From Bacteroidales bacterium (lineage in GTDB: Bacteria > Bacteroidota > Bacteroidia > Bacteroidales > Marinilabiliaceae): a DNA stretch of 64,000 nt. The DNA lies in NCBI GenBank assembly GCA_024401335.1, contig JAKSLH010000002.1, positions 62,001 through 126,000 on the forward strand, written 5' to 3'. The position numbers and the translations under genes were made by a program. Under the pieces are notes generated by a model that was given only the letters and a program-made list of their open reading frames with translations, was not told the origin of the DNA and ran no database searches. Of this stretch, positions 16,493 to 25,457 are shown piece by piece; position 1 is the first letter of the stretch, and each line of letters begins with the position of its first letter.

Positions 16493-17578
16493 TCACTGTC
16501 CTCCCATTCTCTCAAAGAAGACTATCACGTCGTCCCAGGTCTTGAATGGGTCCTCGCCGAAGTGGAGGAATGTTCCCATGAACTCCTTGGCGCCATTTAC
16601 TTCGCGGTCGTCGATGAGGTAATCACCATATGAGAGGTTCTTATGATGGGAGAGAATAAGACGTCGGAACGAACCGACACCGAGGTATCGCTTCACCCAC
16701 TCTAGTTTGTCACTCCACGCTGTGGGATTGCTGAACGGTGCACTGGAGAGGATATATGTGTCATATTTCAACGAGAGCATGCGGAAGGCTTTTATTGCAC
16801 TTGGCATCGGCTCTAGGTTGGCAAAGAAATGCGGTGCATCATAGAGATGCCCTTCATATTCTTTTTGCACCTCATCATCTAGCTTGCGCCATCCGTTCTT
16901 GTAATCGGCTAACGTGTCGTCAAGATCTATATAGAGGATAGGCTTCTGACGTCCTTCTTGACGGTCGTTGATCCAGTTGATGACGGGTATTACCGAGTTG
17001 ATGAGGATATGGTCGTTGAGACGATGCTCACCGTCAAAGGTTATCGCGTTGATGTAATGTGCTGAGAAGATGCCAAATGTGTGTACTACCGGATCTTTGT
17101 CACCAAAGAGACCATATACATGAGTGCGGCGCTCATCCTCGGTGACTGCCGAGAAGTTCTGCTGGGCTACTTCACGAAACTCTTCTACAATGTCTTGCGT
17201 CATCCAGAACTCTGTCTCGCCGTCTTGTCGCTTGTTGAGCCACTTCTGCTTGCCCATGGCATGCAATGTCTTGAATGTCTCGGCTATCTGGAAGGCTGGG
17301 TTGACAAGTATTCTGTCGAAGCCATAGAGCTGCTCGGTAAACATGCCTCCCATGGATGTTCCGATGATGAGGTCGGGCTTCTCTGTCTCACAGATGCTCT
17401 TGAGCAATGCCATGGCTTCTTTGGGATGCAATGGGAGATCTGGCGAGATGACTTCGGTATTTGGCAATAATATGCGAAGACTCTTTGCTGTTCCACTGTC
17501 TCCAGATGAGGCAAAGCCGTGCACATAGAGTATCTTCTTGCCTGCCATGATCTCTGGATATTGTATTACGTTTTCCAT
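16493..17578 (-). CDS. YqiA-like alpha/beta hydrolase fused to a HAD-type 5'-nucleotidase
   Basis: 361 residues from the ATG at 17578; a TTG two codons earlier is ignored. Residues about 14-205 form a YqiA/UPF0227-type esterase: HGFASSG near residue 21, nucleophile elbow GTSMGG (Ser75), acid Asp162 (GDKD) and His185 (DGEHRL). Residues about 213-361 form a HAD phosphatase like 5'(3')-deoxyribonucleotidase: YIDLDDTLADY (Asp218 and Asp220), SSAPFSNPTAW, and DDREVNG near the end. Both sets of catalytic residues are present, so both halves may be active. The substrates are unknown. It is transcribed divergently from metF. Confidence 0.82.
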   Translation of the reverse strand: MENVIQYPEIMAGKKILYVHGFASSGDSGTAKSLRILLPNTEVISPDLPLHPKEAMALLKSICETEKPDLIIGTSMGGMFTEQLYGFDRILVNPAFQIAETFKTLHAMGKQKWLNKRQDGETEFWMTQDIVEEFREVAQQNFSAVTEDERRTHVYGLFGDKDPVVHTFGIFSAHYINAITFDGEHRLNDHILINSVIPVINWINDRQEGRQKPILYIDLDDTLADYKNGWRKLDDEVQKEYEGHLYDAPHFFANLEPMPSAIKAFRMLSLKYDTYILSSAPFSNPTAWSDKLEWVKRYLGVGSFRRLILSHHKNLSYGDYLIDDREVNGAKEFMGTFLHFGEDPFKTWDDVIVFFERMGGQ

Positions 17579-17626
17579 TGCCAAATAGTATTAGGGTTTA
17601 TATGCGGTAAAGTTACTATTTTTCAC

Positions 17627-17634
17627 TATTTTTG
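17627..17634 (+). promoter_or_regulatory. Candidate -7 element for metF
   Basis: TATTTTTG matches TAnnTTTG; no TTTG at the expected upstream distance. It overlaps a possible TTG start at 17632, which supports the ATG at 17662 as the real metF start. Confidence 0.4.
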
Positions 17635-17661
17635 CCAAAACTAACAATTACACTTGTTAAT

Positions 17662-18609
17662 ATGACAGTAGGCGAAATATTGCGCAACAGAACAACAACT
17701 GGATTCTCTATAGAGGTTTTGCCTCCAGTGAAAGGCAGTAACATCAATAAGGTATTCAATACGATAGAGGCTCTTAAGGAATATAACCCTCTTTTCATCA
17801 ATATTACTACTCACCACTCGGTGCCTGTCTACGAGACTTCTCTCGATGGTTCTCTCAAGAAGGTGTTTGTCAGAAAGCGTCCGGGTACCGTGGCTGTTGC
17901 CGCAGCTATTCAGCAGCGATATAACATACCTACTGTGCCTCACGTCATCTGCCAGGGCTATACTAGGAGTGAAACGGAGTATATGTTTATCGACCTCGAC
18001 TTCCTTGGCATCCATGATGTGTTTGCTCTTCGCGGTGATATGGATAAGGAGATGGACGTGCCTGCCTCTGAATGCCACGACCATGCTACCGACCTTATAG
18101 CTCAGATCAACAACCTCAATGCGGGTAGCTTCCTCGATGGTACCCTCAACGACCCTTTTAGCAAGAAGTTCTCTTTTGGCGTTGCCGGCTACCCTGAGAA
18201 ACACTCTGAGGCGCCTAATATCGACAGCGATATTCGCTACCTTAAGCAGAAGGTTGACATGGGTGCTGAATATATCATCACTCAGCTTTTCTACGATAAT
18301 CAGAAATACTACGATTTCGTCGATAAGTGTCGCGCCGCTGGCATTAATGTACCTATCGTCCCTGGCCTTAAGCCTCTGACTAAGAAACGCCAGCTTTCGG
18401 TCCTTCCTAGTGTCTTCAATTGCGATATCCCTGAAGATTTTGTCAAGGCTATTGAGTCATGTAAGGACGATGAGGCCGTTAAGCAGGTTGGCACGGAATG
18501 GCTTACAATGCAGTGCAAGGATCTTATCAAGCATGGTGTGCCAGATCTGCATTTCTACACTCTGATGGCAACAGATAGCGTGAAGGCTGTCTGCAAGGAG
18601 ATATATTAG
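17662..18609 (+). CDS. metF: 5,10-methylenetetrahydrofolate reductase
   Basis: Reduces methylene-THF to methyl-THF, the methyl donor for MetH (encoded at 31129-34809). The ATG at 17662 gives 315 residues (MTVGEILRNRTTTGFSIEVLPPVKGSN), the usual start with the catalytic Glu in FSIEVLPP. PHVICQGYTRSE, LRGD, FGVAGYPEKHSEAP and ITQLFYDNQKYYDFV are family motifs of the FAD-binding TIM barrel. The transporter gene downstream begins one base after the stop. Confidence 0.96.
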   Translation: MTVGEILRNRTTTGFSIEVLPPVKGSNINKVFNTIEALKEYNPLFINITTHHSVPVYETSLDGSLKKVFVRKRPGTVAVAAAIQQRYNIPTVPHVICQGYTRSETEYMFIDLDFLGIHDVFALRGDMDKEMDVPASECHDHATDLIAQINNLNAGSFLDGTLNDPFSKKFSFGVAGYPEKHSEAPNIDSDIRYLKQKVDMGAEYIITQLFYDNQKYYDFVDKCRAAGINVPIVPGLKPLTKKRQLSVLPSVFNCDIPEDFVKAIESCKDDEAVKQVGTEWLTMQCKDLIKHGVPDLHFYTLMATDSVKAVCKEIY

Positions 18610-18610
18610 G

Positions 18611-19540
18611 ATGAAGCGAATAGCCGATATCATATCGAAAAATATAGCCATTGTTGTACTTCTTAGCGCAATAGTGGCTTTGTTCTTTCCGTCGTTATTT
18701 GCTTTTATACGCCCAAGCTATATAAACATATTGCTTGGTATTGTCATGTTCGGAATGGGCTTGACTCTCAACCTTAGTGATTTCAAGGTTGTCTTCTCTC
18801 GTCCTAAGGATGTGATCGTTGGCTGCGCTGCTCAGTTCACTATCATGCCGCTTGTGGCTATTCTGCTTGTGAAGGTTTTCGGGTTGTCCGATGACTTGGC
18901 CATTGGTGTTGTGCTTGTGGGATGTTGCCCTGGCGGTACGGCCTCTAATGTTATCGCTTATCTGGCTAAGGGTGACTTGGCTCTGTCTGTCGGGATGACT
19001 GGCGTATCGACTCTTCTGGCTCCTGTCCTGACTCCTGTGCTGATGTATCTTGTTGCTGGCAGTATGATCGATGTCGATGTGTGGAATATGTTCCTCTCTA
19101 TCGTTCAAGTGGTGATATTGCCTATTGCTATAGGTTTCCTGGTTAAGCACTATTTCGCTTCCGCTACAGAACGTATCGTTGTCTATCTGCCTATGACATC
19201 TACTATTGTCATCGCTGCTATCGTCGCGTCAATTGTTGCGGCTAACTCTTCTAAGCTGATGAGTAGCAGTGCTGTAGTTATGGTTGTCGTGGCTCTCCAT
19301 AATATATGTGGCCTCTTGTTGGGTTATCTGATTGGTAAACTGCTGAGGCTCGATCATTCTAAAAGGGTCTCTGTAAGCATTGAGGTCGGAATGCAGAATT
19401 CTGGACTAGCGAGCTCCCTAGCGGCTACTCATTTCGCTATGCTTCCTATGGCAACTATCCCTGGCGCTTTGTTTAGCGTATGGCACAATATATCTGGTGC
19501 TGTGGCGGCGGCTATATACCGTAAGGTCAAAGAACAATAG
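18611..19540 (+). CDS. Bile acid:sodium symporter (BASS) family transporter
   Basis: 309 residues, almost wholly hydrophobic, with about nine to ten membrane spans. GCCPGGTASNVIAYLAKGDLALSV (around residue 113) and EVGMQNSGLASSLA (around residue 258) are the two crossover motifs of the BASS fold that bind sodium and substrate. Bacterial members carry organic anions such as pantothenate precursors or 2-keto acids; the substrate here cannot be read from sequence. It is one base after metF, so co-transcription is likely. The 3' end overlaps the convergent metallo-hydrolase gene by 14 bp. Confidence 0.88.
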   Translation: MKRIADIISKNIAIVVLLSAIVALFFPSLFAFIRPSYINILLGIVMFGMGLTLNLSDFKVVFSRPKDVIVGCAAQFTIMPLVAILLVKVFGLSDDLAIGVVLVGCCPGGTASNVIAYLAKGDLALSVGMTGVSTLLAPVLTPVLMYLVAGSMIDVDVWNMFLSIVQVVILPIAIGFLVKHYFASATERIVVYLPMTSTIVIAAIVASIVAANSSKLMSSSAVVMVVVALHNICGLLLGYLIGKLLRLDHSKRVSVSIEVGMQNSGLASSLAATHFAMLPMATIPGALFSVWHNISGAVAAAIYRKVKEQ

Positions 19541-20231
19541 CGTCGCCCGACTTGTTTATCGGGATGAAACGTGATCCCACTTGTTCTATCTCTCTGCCAA
19601 AGGTGTTGGCTTCTGCATACATCTCCCAACAGTGCATGGGTATTAGCTGTTTTGGGTGTACGGCTTTGCAAAATTGCACTGCACCTGCAGCTGTGAGGTC
19701 GCCCATGCGTGGATCTAGTGGGAACACGGCGACATCACAATTGCTGACGATGTCTTCCATCTTCGTCAGTTCCGATGTGAAGTAATTGGCCATCTGCATG
19801 TTGTCATACTCACTCGCTGTTGTCCGCTGCCAGTTGTTGAAGTCACCGGCATGAAAGATGCGTTTCCCCTCTGTCTCTATGCAAAATGAAACACCGACAT
19901 CTGTCGAACCTAAGGCATATATCTTGACTCGCTTGTCTTCATACTGTTCGCCTCTGTGCACCCATGCTATTCTGTCATCTGTTCTTAGCACTTTGTTTTT
20001 GCGTCTGATGTCTGCCGACAGTATATACTTTATGTGCTGCCCGAAGAAGATTATCTCGGGATTGAAATGGTCGTGATGTATATGTGATGATAGGAAATAT
20101 ACGGTTTTCTCGTCTTGCGCTATCATGTTTGCCACGATCCCGTCATCTGTGTCTCGCCAATAGTCGATGACAAAGTATGCTTCTTCTGTCTCTATGGCAA
20201 AGCCGCTGTGATATAGATATGTTATTGTCAT
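19527..20231 (-). CDS. MBL-fold metal-dependent hydrolase
   Basis: 234 residues. The metal-binding motif HIHHDH (residues 50-55) and IFHAGDFNNW near the middle are typical of metallo-beta-lactamase-fold hydrolases related to the UPF0173/UlaG group. A C-terminal PMHCWEM supplies a further His. The substrate is unknown. It is convergent with the BASS transporter gene and divergent from the fRMsr gene. Confidence 0.85.
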   Translation of the reverse strand: MTITYLYHSGFAIETEEAYFVIDYWRDTDDGIVANMIAQDEKTVYFLSSHIHHDHFNPEIIFFGQHIKYILSADIRRKNKVLRTDDRIAWVHRGEQYEDKRVKIYALGSTDVGVSFCIETEGKRIFHAGDFNNWQRTTASEYDNMQMANYFTSELTKMEDIVSNCDVAVFPLDPRMGDLTAAGAVQFCKAVHPKQLIPMHCWEMYAEANTFGREIEQVGSRFIPINKSGDAIVL

Positions 20232-20278
20232 CTGTTATGCTTATCGGTGTTGATGCAGTGAAGTTATATTATTTTATC

Positions 20279-20286
20279 TACATTTG
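20279..20286 (+). promoter_or_regulatory. Candidate -7 element for the fRMsr gene
   Basis: TACATTTG matches TAnnTTTG; no clear -33 TTTG. It is placed about 39 nt upstream of the ATG at 20325 in a divergent intergenic region. Confidence 0.45.
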
Positions 20287-20324
20287 CACCATTATCTTTC
20301 AACTCTATCTAATACTATAACTTT

Positions 20325-20798
20325 ATGTCTGAAAACCTGATTATTGCTGAAGGAACAAAAAATGAGAAATACGAGATGCTTCTCCCTCAAATACAGGGCG
20401 TTGTGTGCGGCGAGTCTGATGATATAGCAAACATGGCTAACATCGCGTCTATGATTGCTGAGACGTTTGGCTTCTGGTGGACTGGCTTCTATCGTGTCAT
20501 GGGCGACGAACTTGTGCTCGGTCCGTTTCAAGGGCCTCTGGCTTGCACTAGAATCCGTAAAGGTCGTGGGGTGTGCGGCACTGCCTGGGCCGAAGCGGCG
20601 ACTCAGGTGGTTCCCGATGTCGATAAGTTCCCTGGACATATCGCTTGCTCCTCTGCTTCTCGTAGCGAAATTGTCGTCCCTGTCTATCGCAATGGCGTGA
20701 TTATCGCTGTGCTCGATATCGATAGTGCCGACCTCAACACTTTTGATGATGTTGATAAGCTCTATCTTGAGCGTATCGTTAAGGTATTCGATATATGA
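20325..20798 (+). CDS. msrC: Free methionine-(R)-sulfoxide reductase (GAF-domain fRMsr)
   Basis: 157 residues, one GAF domain. FGFWWTGFYRV, GPFQGPLACTRIRKGRGVCGTAW (Cys74, Cys84) and HIACSSASRSEIVVPV (Cys108) are diagnostic; these cysteines form the catalytic and resolving set. The enzyme reduces free methionine-R-sulfoxide and protects the methionine pool from oxidation. It overlaps the next gene by four bases (ATGA), so the two are translated together. Confidence 0.93.
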   Translation: MSENLIIAEGTKNEKYEMLLPQIQGVVCGESDDIANMANIASMIAETFGFWWTGFYRVMGDELVLGPFQGPLACTRIRKGRGVCGTAWAEAATQVVPDVDKFPGHIACSSASRSEIVVPVYRNGVIIAVLDIDSADLNTFDDVDKLYLERIVKVFDI

Positions 20799-21310
20799 GA
20801 AAGAAATCTAGAGAAATGGATGCCGACTTCGCTCTCGAAGTTCTCCGTAAGGCTCCCTATGTAACGGTCAGTATGACTCGTCCCGACGGGTCTCCTTATG
20901 CTGTGCCGCTGTCATTGGCTTCTGTCGATGATAAGACGTTCTATTTCCACTGCGCTCTCGAAGGTGAAAAACTCGACTGTATAGCGCACAATCCTAAGGT
21001 CTGCCTCTCGGCTGTGACTAAGTGCGCTCCTCTGGTTGGACCAGACGACGGCAGTTTTACGCTCGAATTTAAGTCGGCTATAGCTTTTGGTAATGCTCAG
21101 CTGGTAACGGACGAAAAGGAGAAAATTGAGGCTATGAGGGCCATTTGTGTCCGTTTCTTGCCTCAGCACATGGATGCGTTCCAGACGTCTATCAATCGAA
21201 GCCTCTCTCGTACGGCTGTGGTGCGTATCTCTCTCACTCAACCTCCGACTGGCAAGCGTAAGGAATATGGTCCCGACGGAAAGGAGATTCGCGGTAATGT
21301 GAATGGGTAG
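20795..21310 (+). CDS. Pyridoxamine 5'-phosphate oxidase-like flavoprotein (Nim-related)
   Basis: 171 residues with the split-barrel FMN fold: APYVTVSMTRPDGSPYAVPLSLASV at the start, FYFHCALEGEKLDCIAHNPKVCLSAV in the middle. This is the group that includes the nitroimidazole reductases (Nim) of Bacteroides, but most relatives are uncharacterised reductases, so drug resistance should not be assumed. Coupled to the fRMsr gene by a four-base overlap, which hints at a role in oxidative stress. A shared terminator follows. Confidence 0.85.
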   Translation: MRKKSREMDADFALEVLRKAPYVTVSMTRPDGSPYAVPLSLASVDDKTFYFHCALEGEKLDCIAHNPKVCLSAVTKCAPLVGPDDGSFTLEFKSAIAFGNAQLVTDEKEKIEAMRAICVRFLPQHMDAFQTSINRSLSRTAVVRISLTQPPTGKRKEYGPDGKEIRGNVNG

Positions 21311-21339
21311 TTGTGCGACTTAGCACATCACTATAAAGC

Positions 21340-21379
21340 AAAAAGGTTAGCCAAGCATCGTCGCTGGCTAACCTTTTTT
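21340..21379. terminator. Bidirectional rho-independent terminator
   Basis: Perfect 14-bp stem, AAAAAGGTTAGCCA with TGGCTAACCTTTTT, 11-nt loop. It serves the plus-strand flavoprotein gene and the minus-strand argD, which converge here. Confidence 0.93.
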
Positions 21380-21400
21380 ATTTGTTGAATGTGTTTATTC

Positions 21401-22528
21401 CTATTCTCCAAGCACTTCCTTGAATGCCTTGAGGAACTTGTCACACTCTTCTATTGTTAAGCACAATGGTGGCAACAGACGTATCATGTTTGTACCAGCT
21501 ACTCCTGTGAAGATGTGCTTGTCAAAGAGAAGCTTAGTTCGTATCTCTTTGATTGGCTCGTTGAACTCAAGTCCTATCATCATGCCAAGACCACGTATCT
21601 CTTTGATTTTTGATGACTTTGGCATGTTGTCGAGTAAGTACTTTCCTACCTTCGCTGCATTCTCTACAAGCTTCTCCTGCTCAAATATCTCGGCTACCGA
21701 TATGGCTGCTGCCATGGCAAGATAGTTGCCACCGAATGTTGTGCCGAGCATACCCTTAACTGGCTCAAACTCTGGAGCGATGAGGATTGCACCACATGGG
21801 AAACCGTTGGCTATGCCCTTGGCCATTGTGATGATGTCTGGCTTGATGCCAAAGTGCTGGTGTGCAAAGAACTTGCCGCTGCGGCCATAACCCGACTGTA
21901 TCTCGTCGAGGATGAGCACTGTGCCGTGCTTCTTGCACTCTGCAGAGAGCTGCTGGAAGAACTCTGGTGTAGGGATATGTATTCCGCCACAACCCTGGAT
22001 GCCTTCTACTATTACTGCTGCTACATCATCTCCCTTCAAGGCTTCTTTGACACTCTCGATGTTGTTGAACTCTGCAAAGACTACCTTGTGATTGGCGTTG
22101 AATGGAGAAACGATCTTTGGATTATCAGTAACCGCAACTGCACCCGATGTACGGCCATGGAAGCTGCGCTTGAAGGCTACAACTTTATCGCGCTTTGTGT
22201 GGAACGAAGCGAGCTTGAGGGCGTTCTCATTCGATTCTGCTCCTGAGTTGCAAAGGAAGAGTGAATAGTCTGTGTAGCCACTGAGCTTCTGTATCTTCTC
22301 TGCAAGCTTCTCCTGTAGTGGATTGATGACGCTGTTTGAGTAGAAACCGATCTTGCCAAGCTGATCTGTTATGTCTGCTACATATTTAGGATGTGAGTGA
22401 CCAACTGAGATAACTGCATGACCACCATAGAGATCAAGATATTCCTGACCTTTGTCGTCCCATACCTTGCAACCAAGGCCTTTTACTGGCACTACATCAA
22501 ATAGTGAATATACGTCGAATAGTTTCAT
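21401..22528 (-). CDS. argD: Acetylornithine-type aminotransferase
   Basis: Class III PLP aminotransferase that converts the N-acylated glutamate semialdehyde to the N-acylornithine. 375 residues. NSGAESNENALKLA, FHGRT, LDEIQSGYGRSGKFFA and the PLP lysine Lys237 in ITMAKGIANGFPCGA are present, and TTFGGNYLAMAAA follows. It is the last gene of the minus-strand argR-GNAT-argG-argC-argD run, ended by the terminator at 21340-21379. In several Bacteroidetes this pathway uses N-succinyl rather than N-acetyl intermediates; sequence alone does not decide that here. Confidence 0.94.
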   Translation of the reverse strand: MKLFDVYSLFDVVPVKGLGCKVWDDKGQEYLDLYGGHAVISVGHSHPKYVADITDQLGKIGFYSNSVINPLQEKLAEKIQKLSGYTDYSLFLCNSGAESNENALKLASFHTKRDKVVAFKRSFHGRTSGAVAVTDNPKIVSPFNANHKVVFAEFNNIESVKEALKGDDVAAVIVEGIQGCGGIHIPTPEFFQQLSAECKKHGTVLILDEIQSGYGRSGKFFAHQHFGIKPDIITMAKGIANGFPCGAILIAPEFEPVKGMLGTTFGGNYLAMAAAISVAEIFEQEKLVENAAKVGKYLLDNMPKSSKIKEIRGLGMMIGLEFNEPIKEIRTKLLFDKHIFTGVAGTNMIRLLPPLCLTIEECDKFLKAFKEVLGE

Positions 22529-22531
22529 TTT

Positions 22532-22559
22532 AATTACGAGTTACGAAATCCGAATTACG
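22532..22559. repeat. Four tandem 7-bp units between argC and argD
   Basis: Units AATTACG, AGTTACG, AAATCCG, AATTACG without gaps. The same period and a related sequence occur at 401-428. The array fills most of the argC-argD gap. Confidence 0.8.
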
Positions 22560-22572
22560 AATAGCTATAGAA

Positions 22573-23538
22573 TTAGAAACCAGAAGGTTTGAGGTTCAAA
22601 CCAGTGTTCTCTGGAAGTCCAAACAAGAGGTTCATATTCTCTACTGCCTGACCTGAAGCTCCCTTGACAAGGTTGTCGATCATTGAGATGATATGTAGCT
22701 TCTTGCCGTATTTCTTGACATAGAGTACATTCTTGTTGGTGTTGACTACCATCTTGAGGTCTGGGTTGAAATCTACTACATTGACAAATGGCTCGTCTTT
22801 GTAATATGACTTGTAGAGCTCTACTGCCTCTTCTTCACTCATGTCACAGTCGAAATATACTGACGACATGATGCCTCGTGGGAAGTCACCACGTACTGGC
22901 ACGAAGTTCATCTCGCCTTCATAGTGTGGTGCAAGTTTCTTGAGTGTCTCGTTGACCTCACCGAGATGCTGGTGTGTGAATGCCTTGTAAATCGACATGT
23001 TGTTTGCTCGCCAGCTGAAGTGTGTTGTCTCCGATGGCTTCTGACCGGCTCCTGTCGAACCAGTGATGCCTGTTACATGCACCTCGCCAAGCTTGTCGGC
23101 CTTTGCCATTGGTAAAAGGGCTAGCTGTATTGATGTCGCAAAGCATCCTGGGTTGGCTATACGCTTTGCATTCTTTATCTCGTTGCGGAATGCCTCTGGA
23201 AGACCATAGACGAAATCTTCTGCATCCTTCGCAAGACGGAAGTCATTTGAGAGGTCGATGATCTTGCCGTCAAAGTCTGCTGGCAATGAGTGTACATAGT
23301 CTTTCGACTTGCCATGACCTGAACAGATGAAGATGACATCTACCGCACCTGCAGGAGCATCGGCACTGAATGTCAATTTTGTGTCACCGATGAGGTCGTG
23401 GTGTGCTTTCCATACTGGTTCTCCAGCATGGCTTTCACTCTGAGCAAAGATTATGTCTGCCCAAGGGTGGTTTATGAGAATGCGCATCAACTCGCCGGCT
23501 GTGTAGCCTGCTGCGCCTATAATTCCAACTTTAATCAT
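22573..23538 (-). CDS. argC: N-acetyl-gamma-glutamyl-phosphate reductase
   Basis: NADPH-dependent reduction of N-acylglutamyl phosphate to the semialdehyde. 321 residues. Nucleotide-binding start VGIIGAAGYTAGELMRIL and catalytic Cys132 in IANPGCFATSIQLALLP, followed by TGITGSTGAGQKPSETTHFSWR. The ATG overlaps the argG stop by one base (TAATG), so translation is coupled. Confidence 0.96.
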   Translation of the reverse strand: MIKVGIIGAAGYTAGELMRILINHPWADIIFAQSESHAGEPVWKAHHDLIGDTKLTFSADAPAGAVDVIFICSGHGKSKDYVHSLPADFDGKIIDLSNDFRLAKDAEDFVYGLPEAFRNEIKNAKRIANPGCFATSIQLALLPMAKADKLGEVHVTGITGSTGAGQKPSETTHFSWRANNMSIYKAFTHQHLGEVNETLKKLAPHYEGEMNFVPVRGDFPRGIMSSVYFDCDMSEEEAVELYKSYYKDEPFVNVVDFNPDLKMVVNTNKNVLYVKKYGKKLHIISMIDNLVKGASGQAVENMNLLFGLPENTGLNLKPSGF

Positions 23539-24743
23539 TATCTTTTTTCGTCTGGGTGAGCCAAATAATATGCACGAAGTGCTGTAGAAGTAACCTTGAT
23601 GAAGCCCTTAGCGTCGTCTGATGACCATGCCTTGGCTGTCTCGCCATATTCGCCGAGCTTGTTCTTTACAAGGTCGTTAGGAGAATCTACACCTACAGTC
23701 TGGAAGCCGAGTGGACGAAGTTCGAGAGTTACCTCACCTGTTACGTTACGCTGGCTGCTCTCGAGCATTGCCTCGATATCTGGCATTACAGGCTCGAGAT
23801 ACTGGCTCTCGTGAAGGAACATGCCATACCAGTTTGATACCTGGTCTTTCCAGTACTGCTGCCACTTTGAAAGGGTGTACTTCTCAAGGAAGCGGTGAGC
23901 ACCGATGATGAGCATTGGAGCTGCTGCCTCGAAGCCTACACGACCTTTGATGCCGATGATTGTGTCTCCTACGTGGCAGTCACGACCGATGCCGTATGCT
24001 GCACCAATCTCCTCAACAGCCTGGATGGCCTTGATCTTGTCGTCATACTTCACACCATTGACTGATGAGAGTTCGCCCTTCTCAAAGCCGAGCTTCAAGA
24101 GTTCTGGACCTTCCTTTGTCGCATGCTTGAGGTATGCGCTTTCTGGCAATCCCTGCTTTGAGTCAAGTATCTCACCACCGCAGATTGATGTGCCCCAGAT
24201 ACCTACGTTATATGAATACTTCAACTTTGTGAAGTCTGCGAAATAACCGTTCTTGTTGAGGTAGTCAACCTCTTCCTGACGGCTGAGATTGCCATCACGT
24301 GTGAGAGTGATGATTTCAACGCCAGGAGCCATAACGAGGAATGTCATGTCGAAGCGGATCTGGTCGTTGCCTGCACCTGTTGAACCGTGAGCAATAGCCG
24401 ATGCACCGATCTCCTTTGCATAACGTGCGATAGCTATGGCCTGGAAAATACGTTCTGATGATACAGAGATAGGGTAGCAGTTGTTGCGGAGAACATTACC
24501 ATATACCATATAGCGAAGGCTCTTGTCGTAATACTCCTGTGTTACGTCGAGAGTGACATACTGCTTTGCTCCGAGTTTGTATGCATTCTCTTCGTTGGCC
24601 TTGAGCTGCTCTGCACTGAAACCACCTGTGTTGGCGCAGGCTGCGTATACTTCATATCCCTTTTCTTTTGCAAGATACATCACTGTGTAGCTTGTGTCGA
24701 GGCCGCCACTGAAGGCAACTACTACTTTCTTCTTCTGTTCCAT
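23538..24743 (-). CDS. argG: Argininosuccinate synthase
   Basis: Joins citrulline and aspartate using ATP. 401 residues. The PP-loop AFSGGLDTSYTVMYLAKEKG starts near residue 10. AHGSTGAGNDQIRFD and GRVGFEAAAPMLIIGAHRFLEKY are family signatures. The next pathway enzyme, ArgH, is encoded elsewhere in the window (37776-39107). Confidence 0.97.
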   Translation of the reverse strand: MEQKKKVVVAFSGGLDTSYTVMYLAKEKGYEVYAACANTGGFSAEQLKANEENAYKLGAKQYVTLDVTQEYYDKSLRYMVYGNVLRNNCYPISVSSERIFQAIAIARYAKEIGASAIAHGSTGAGNDQIRFDMTFLVMAPGVEIITLTRDGNLSRQEEVDYLNKNGYFADFTKLKYSYNVGIWGTSICGGEILDSKQGLPESAYLKHATKEGPELLKLGFEKGELSSVNGVKYDDKIKAIQAVEEIGAAYGIGRDCHVGDTIIGIKGRVGFEAAAPMLIIGAHRFLEKYTLSKWQQYWKDQVSNWYGMFLHESQYLEPVMPDIEAMLESSQRNVTGEVTLELRPLGFQTVGVDSPNDLVKNKLGEYGETAKAWSSDDAKGFIKVTSTALRAYYLAHPDEKR

Positions 24744-24785
24744 ATATTTATGTTTTTCTTTTTATCTTGTTAATTTGCAATCGTT

Positions 24786-25421
24786 TTACTCTTCCTCTGG
24801 GAATCCGTTAGGGAATCGAGCTTCTATCTTCTCCTGGATCTTTACGATGTCTTTTGATACCTCTTCATCAGCATCACGAACACTGCGGGCTCTGTCTGGA
24901 TCATAGAGCATACCTGTGCAGACACAGTAACGACGGTTTGTTCTTACGAGAATGTCATGATTGATACATCCCTCACACCCCTTCCAGAATGTCTCGTCAT
25001 CTGTGAGCTGAGCAAATGTAACTGGTATATATCCGTGATCGGTGTTGAGCTTCATAACAGCAGCACCAGATGTGAGGCTGAAGATCTTTGCCTCTGGCCA
25101 TCGCATACGCGCTAGAGTAAATGTCATATGCTTGATGCGTCGTGAAAGACCACAACCGCGATATTCGTCTTTTACTATCAAACCAGATGTTGTCACATAC
25201 TGTTTGTGTCCCCACGTCTCAATATAGCTGAATCCGGCAAACTTCTCGCCATCAAGGGCTATTACGGCCTTGCCTTCACGCATTTTCTGCTTTACATAAC
25301 CAGGATTACGCTTGGCTATGCCTGTACCTCTAACCTTAGCTGCATCACTAATTGTCTTGAGGATTTCATCTACATACTGAAGGTGCTCGTCTGAAGCAAC
25401 CACTACGTCAATTTCGCTCAT
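24786..25421 (-). CDS. GNAT-family N-acyltransferase of the arginine operon
   Basis: I start at the ATG at 25421 (MSEIDVVVASDE), preceded by AGAAGAA; a TTG at 25433 is an alternative. The core GNAT motif V/A is visible as TSGLIVKDEYRGCGLSRRIKHMTFTLAR, with the R/Q-x-x-G-x-G/A loop as RGCGLS. The C-terminal 60 residues hold several cysteines (CEGCINHDILV, RRYCVCTG). Its place between argR and argG suggests it makes the N-acylglutamate that starts the pathway, but that is inference; no biochemical signature settles acetyl versus succinyl. Confidence 0.82.
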   Translation of the reverse strand: MSEIDVVVASDEHLQYVDEILKTISDAAKVRGTGIAKRNPGYVKQKMREGKAVIALDGEKFAGFSYIETWGHKQYVTTSGLIVKDEYRGCGLSRRIKHMTFTLARMRWPEAKIFSLTSGAAVMKLNTDHGYIPVTFAQLTDDETFWKGCEGCINHDILVRTNRRYCVCTGMLYDPDRARSVRDADEEVSKDIVKIQEKIEARFPNGFPEEE

Positions 25422-25457
25422 TTCTTCTGGCAAAATTATTCTGTTTCTTTATATATC

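Noticed and set aside
20795-21310. Calling the flavoprotein a nitroimidazole resistance gene (nim)
   Set aside because: The split-barrel FMN family is broad; nothing here singles out Nim function.
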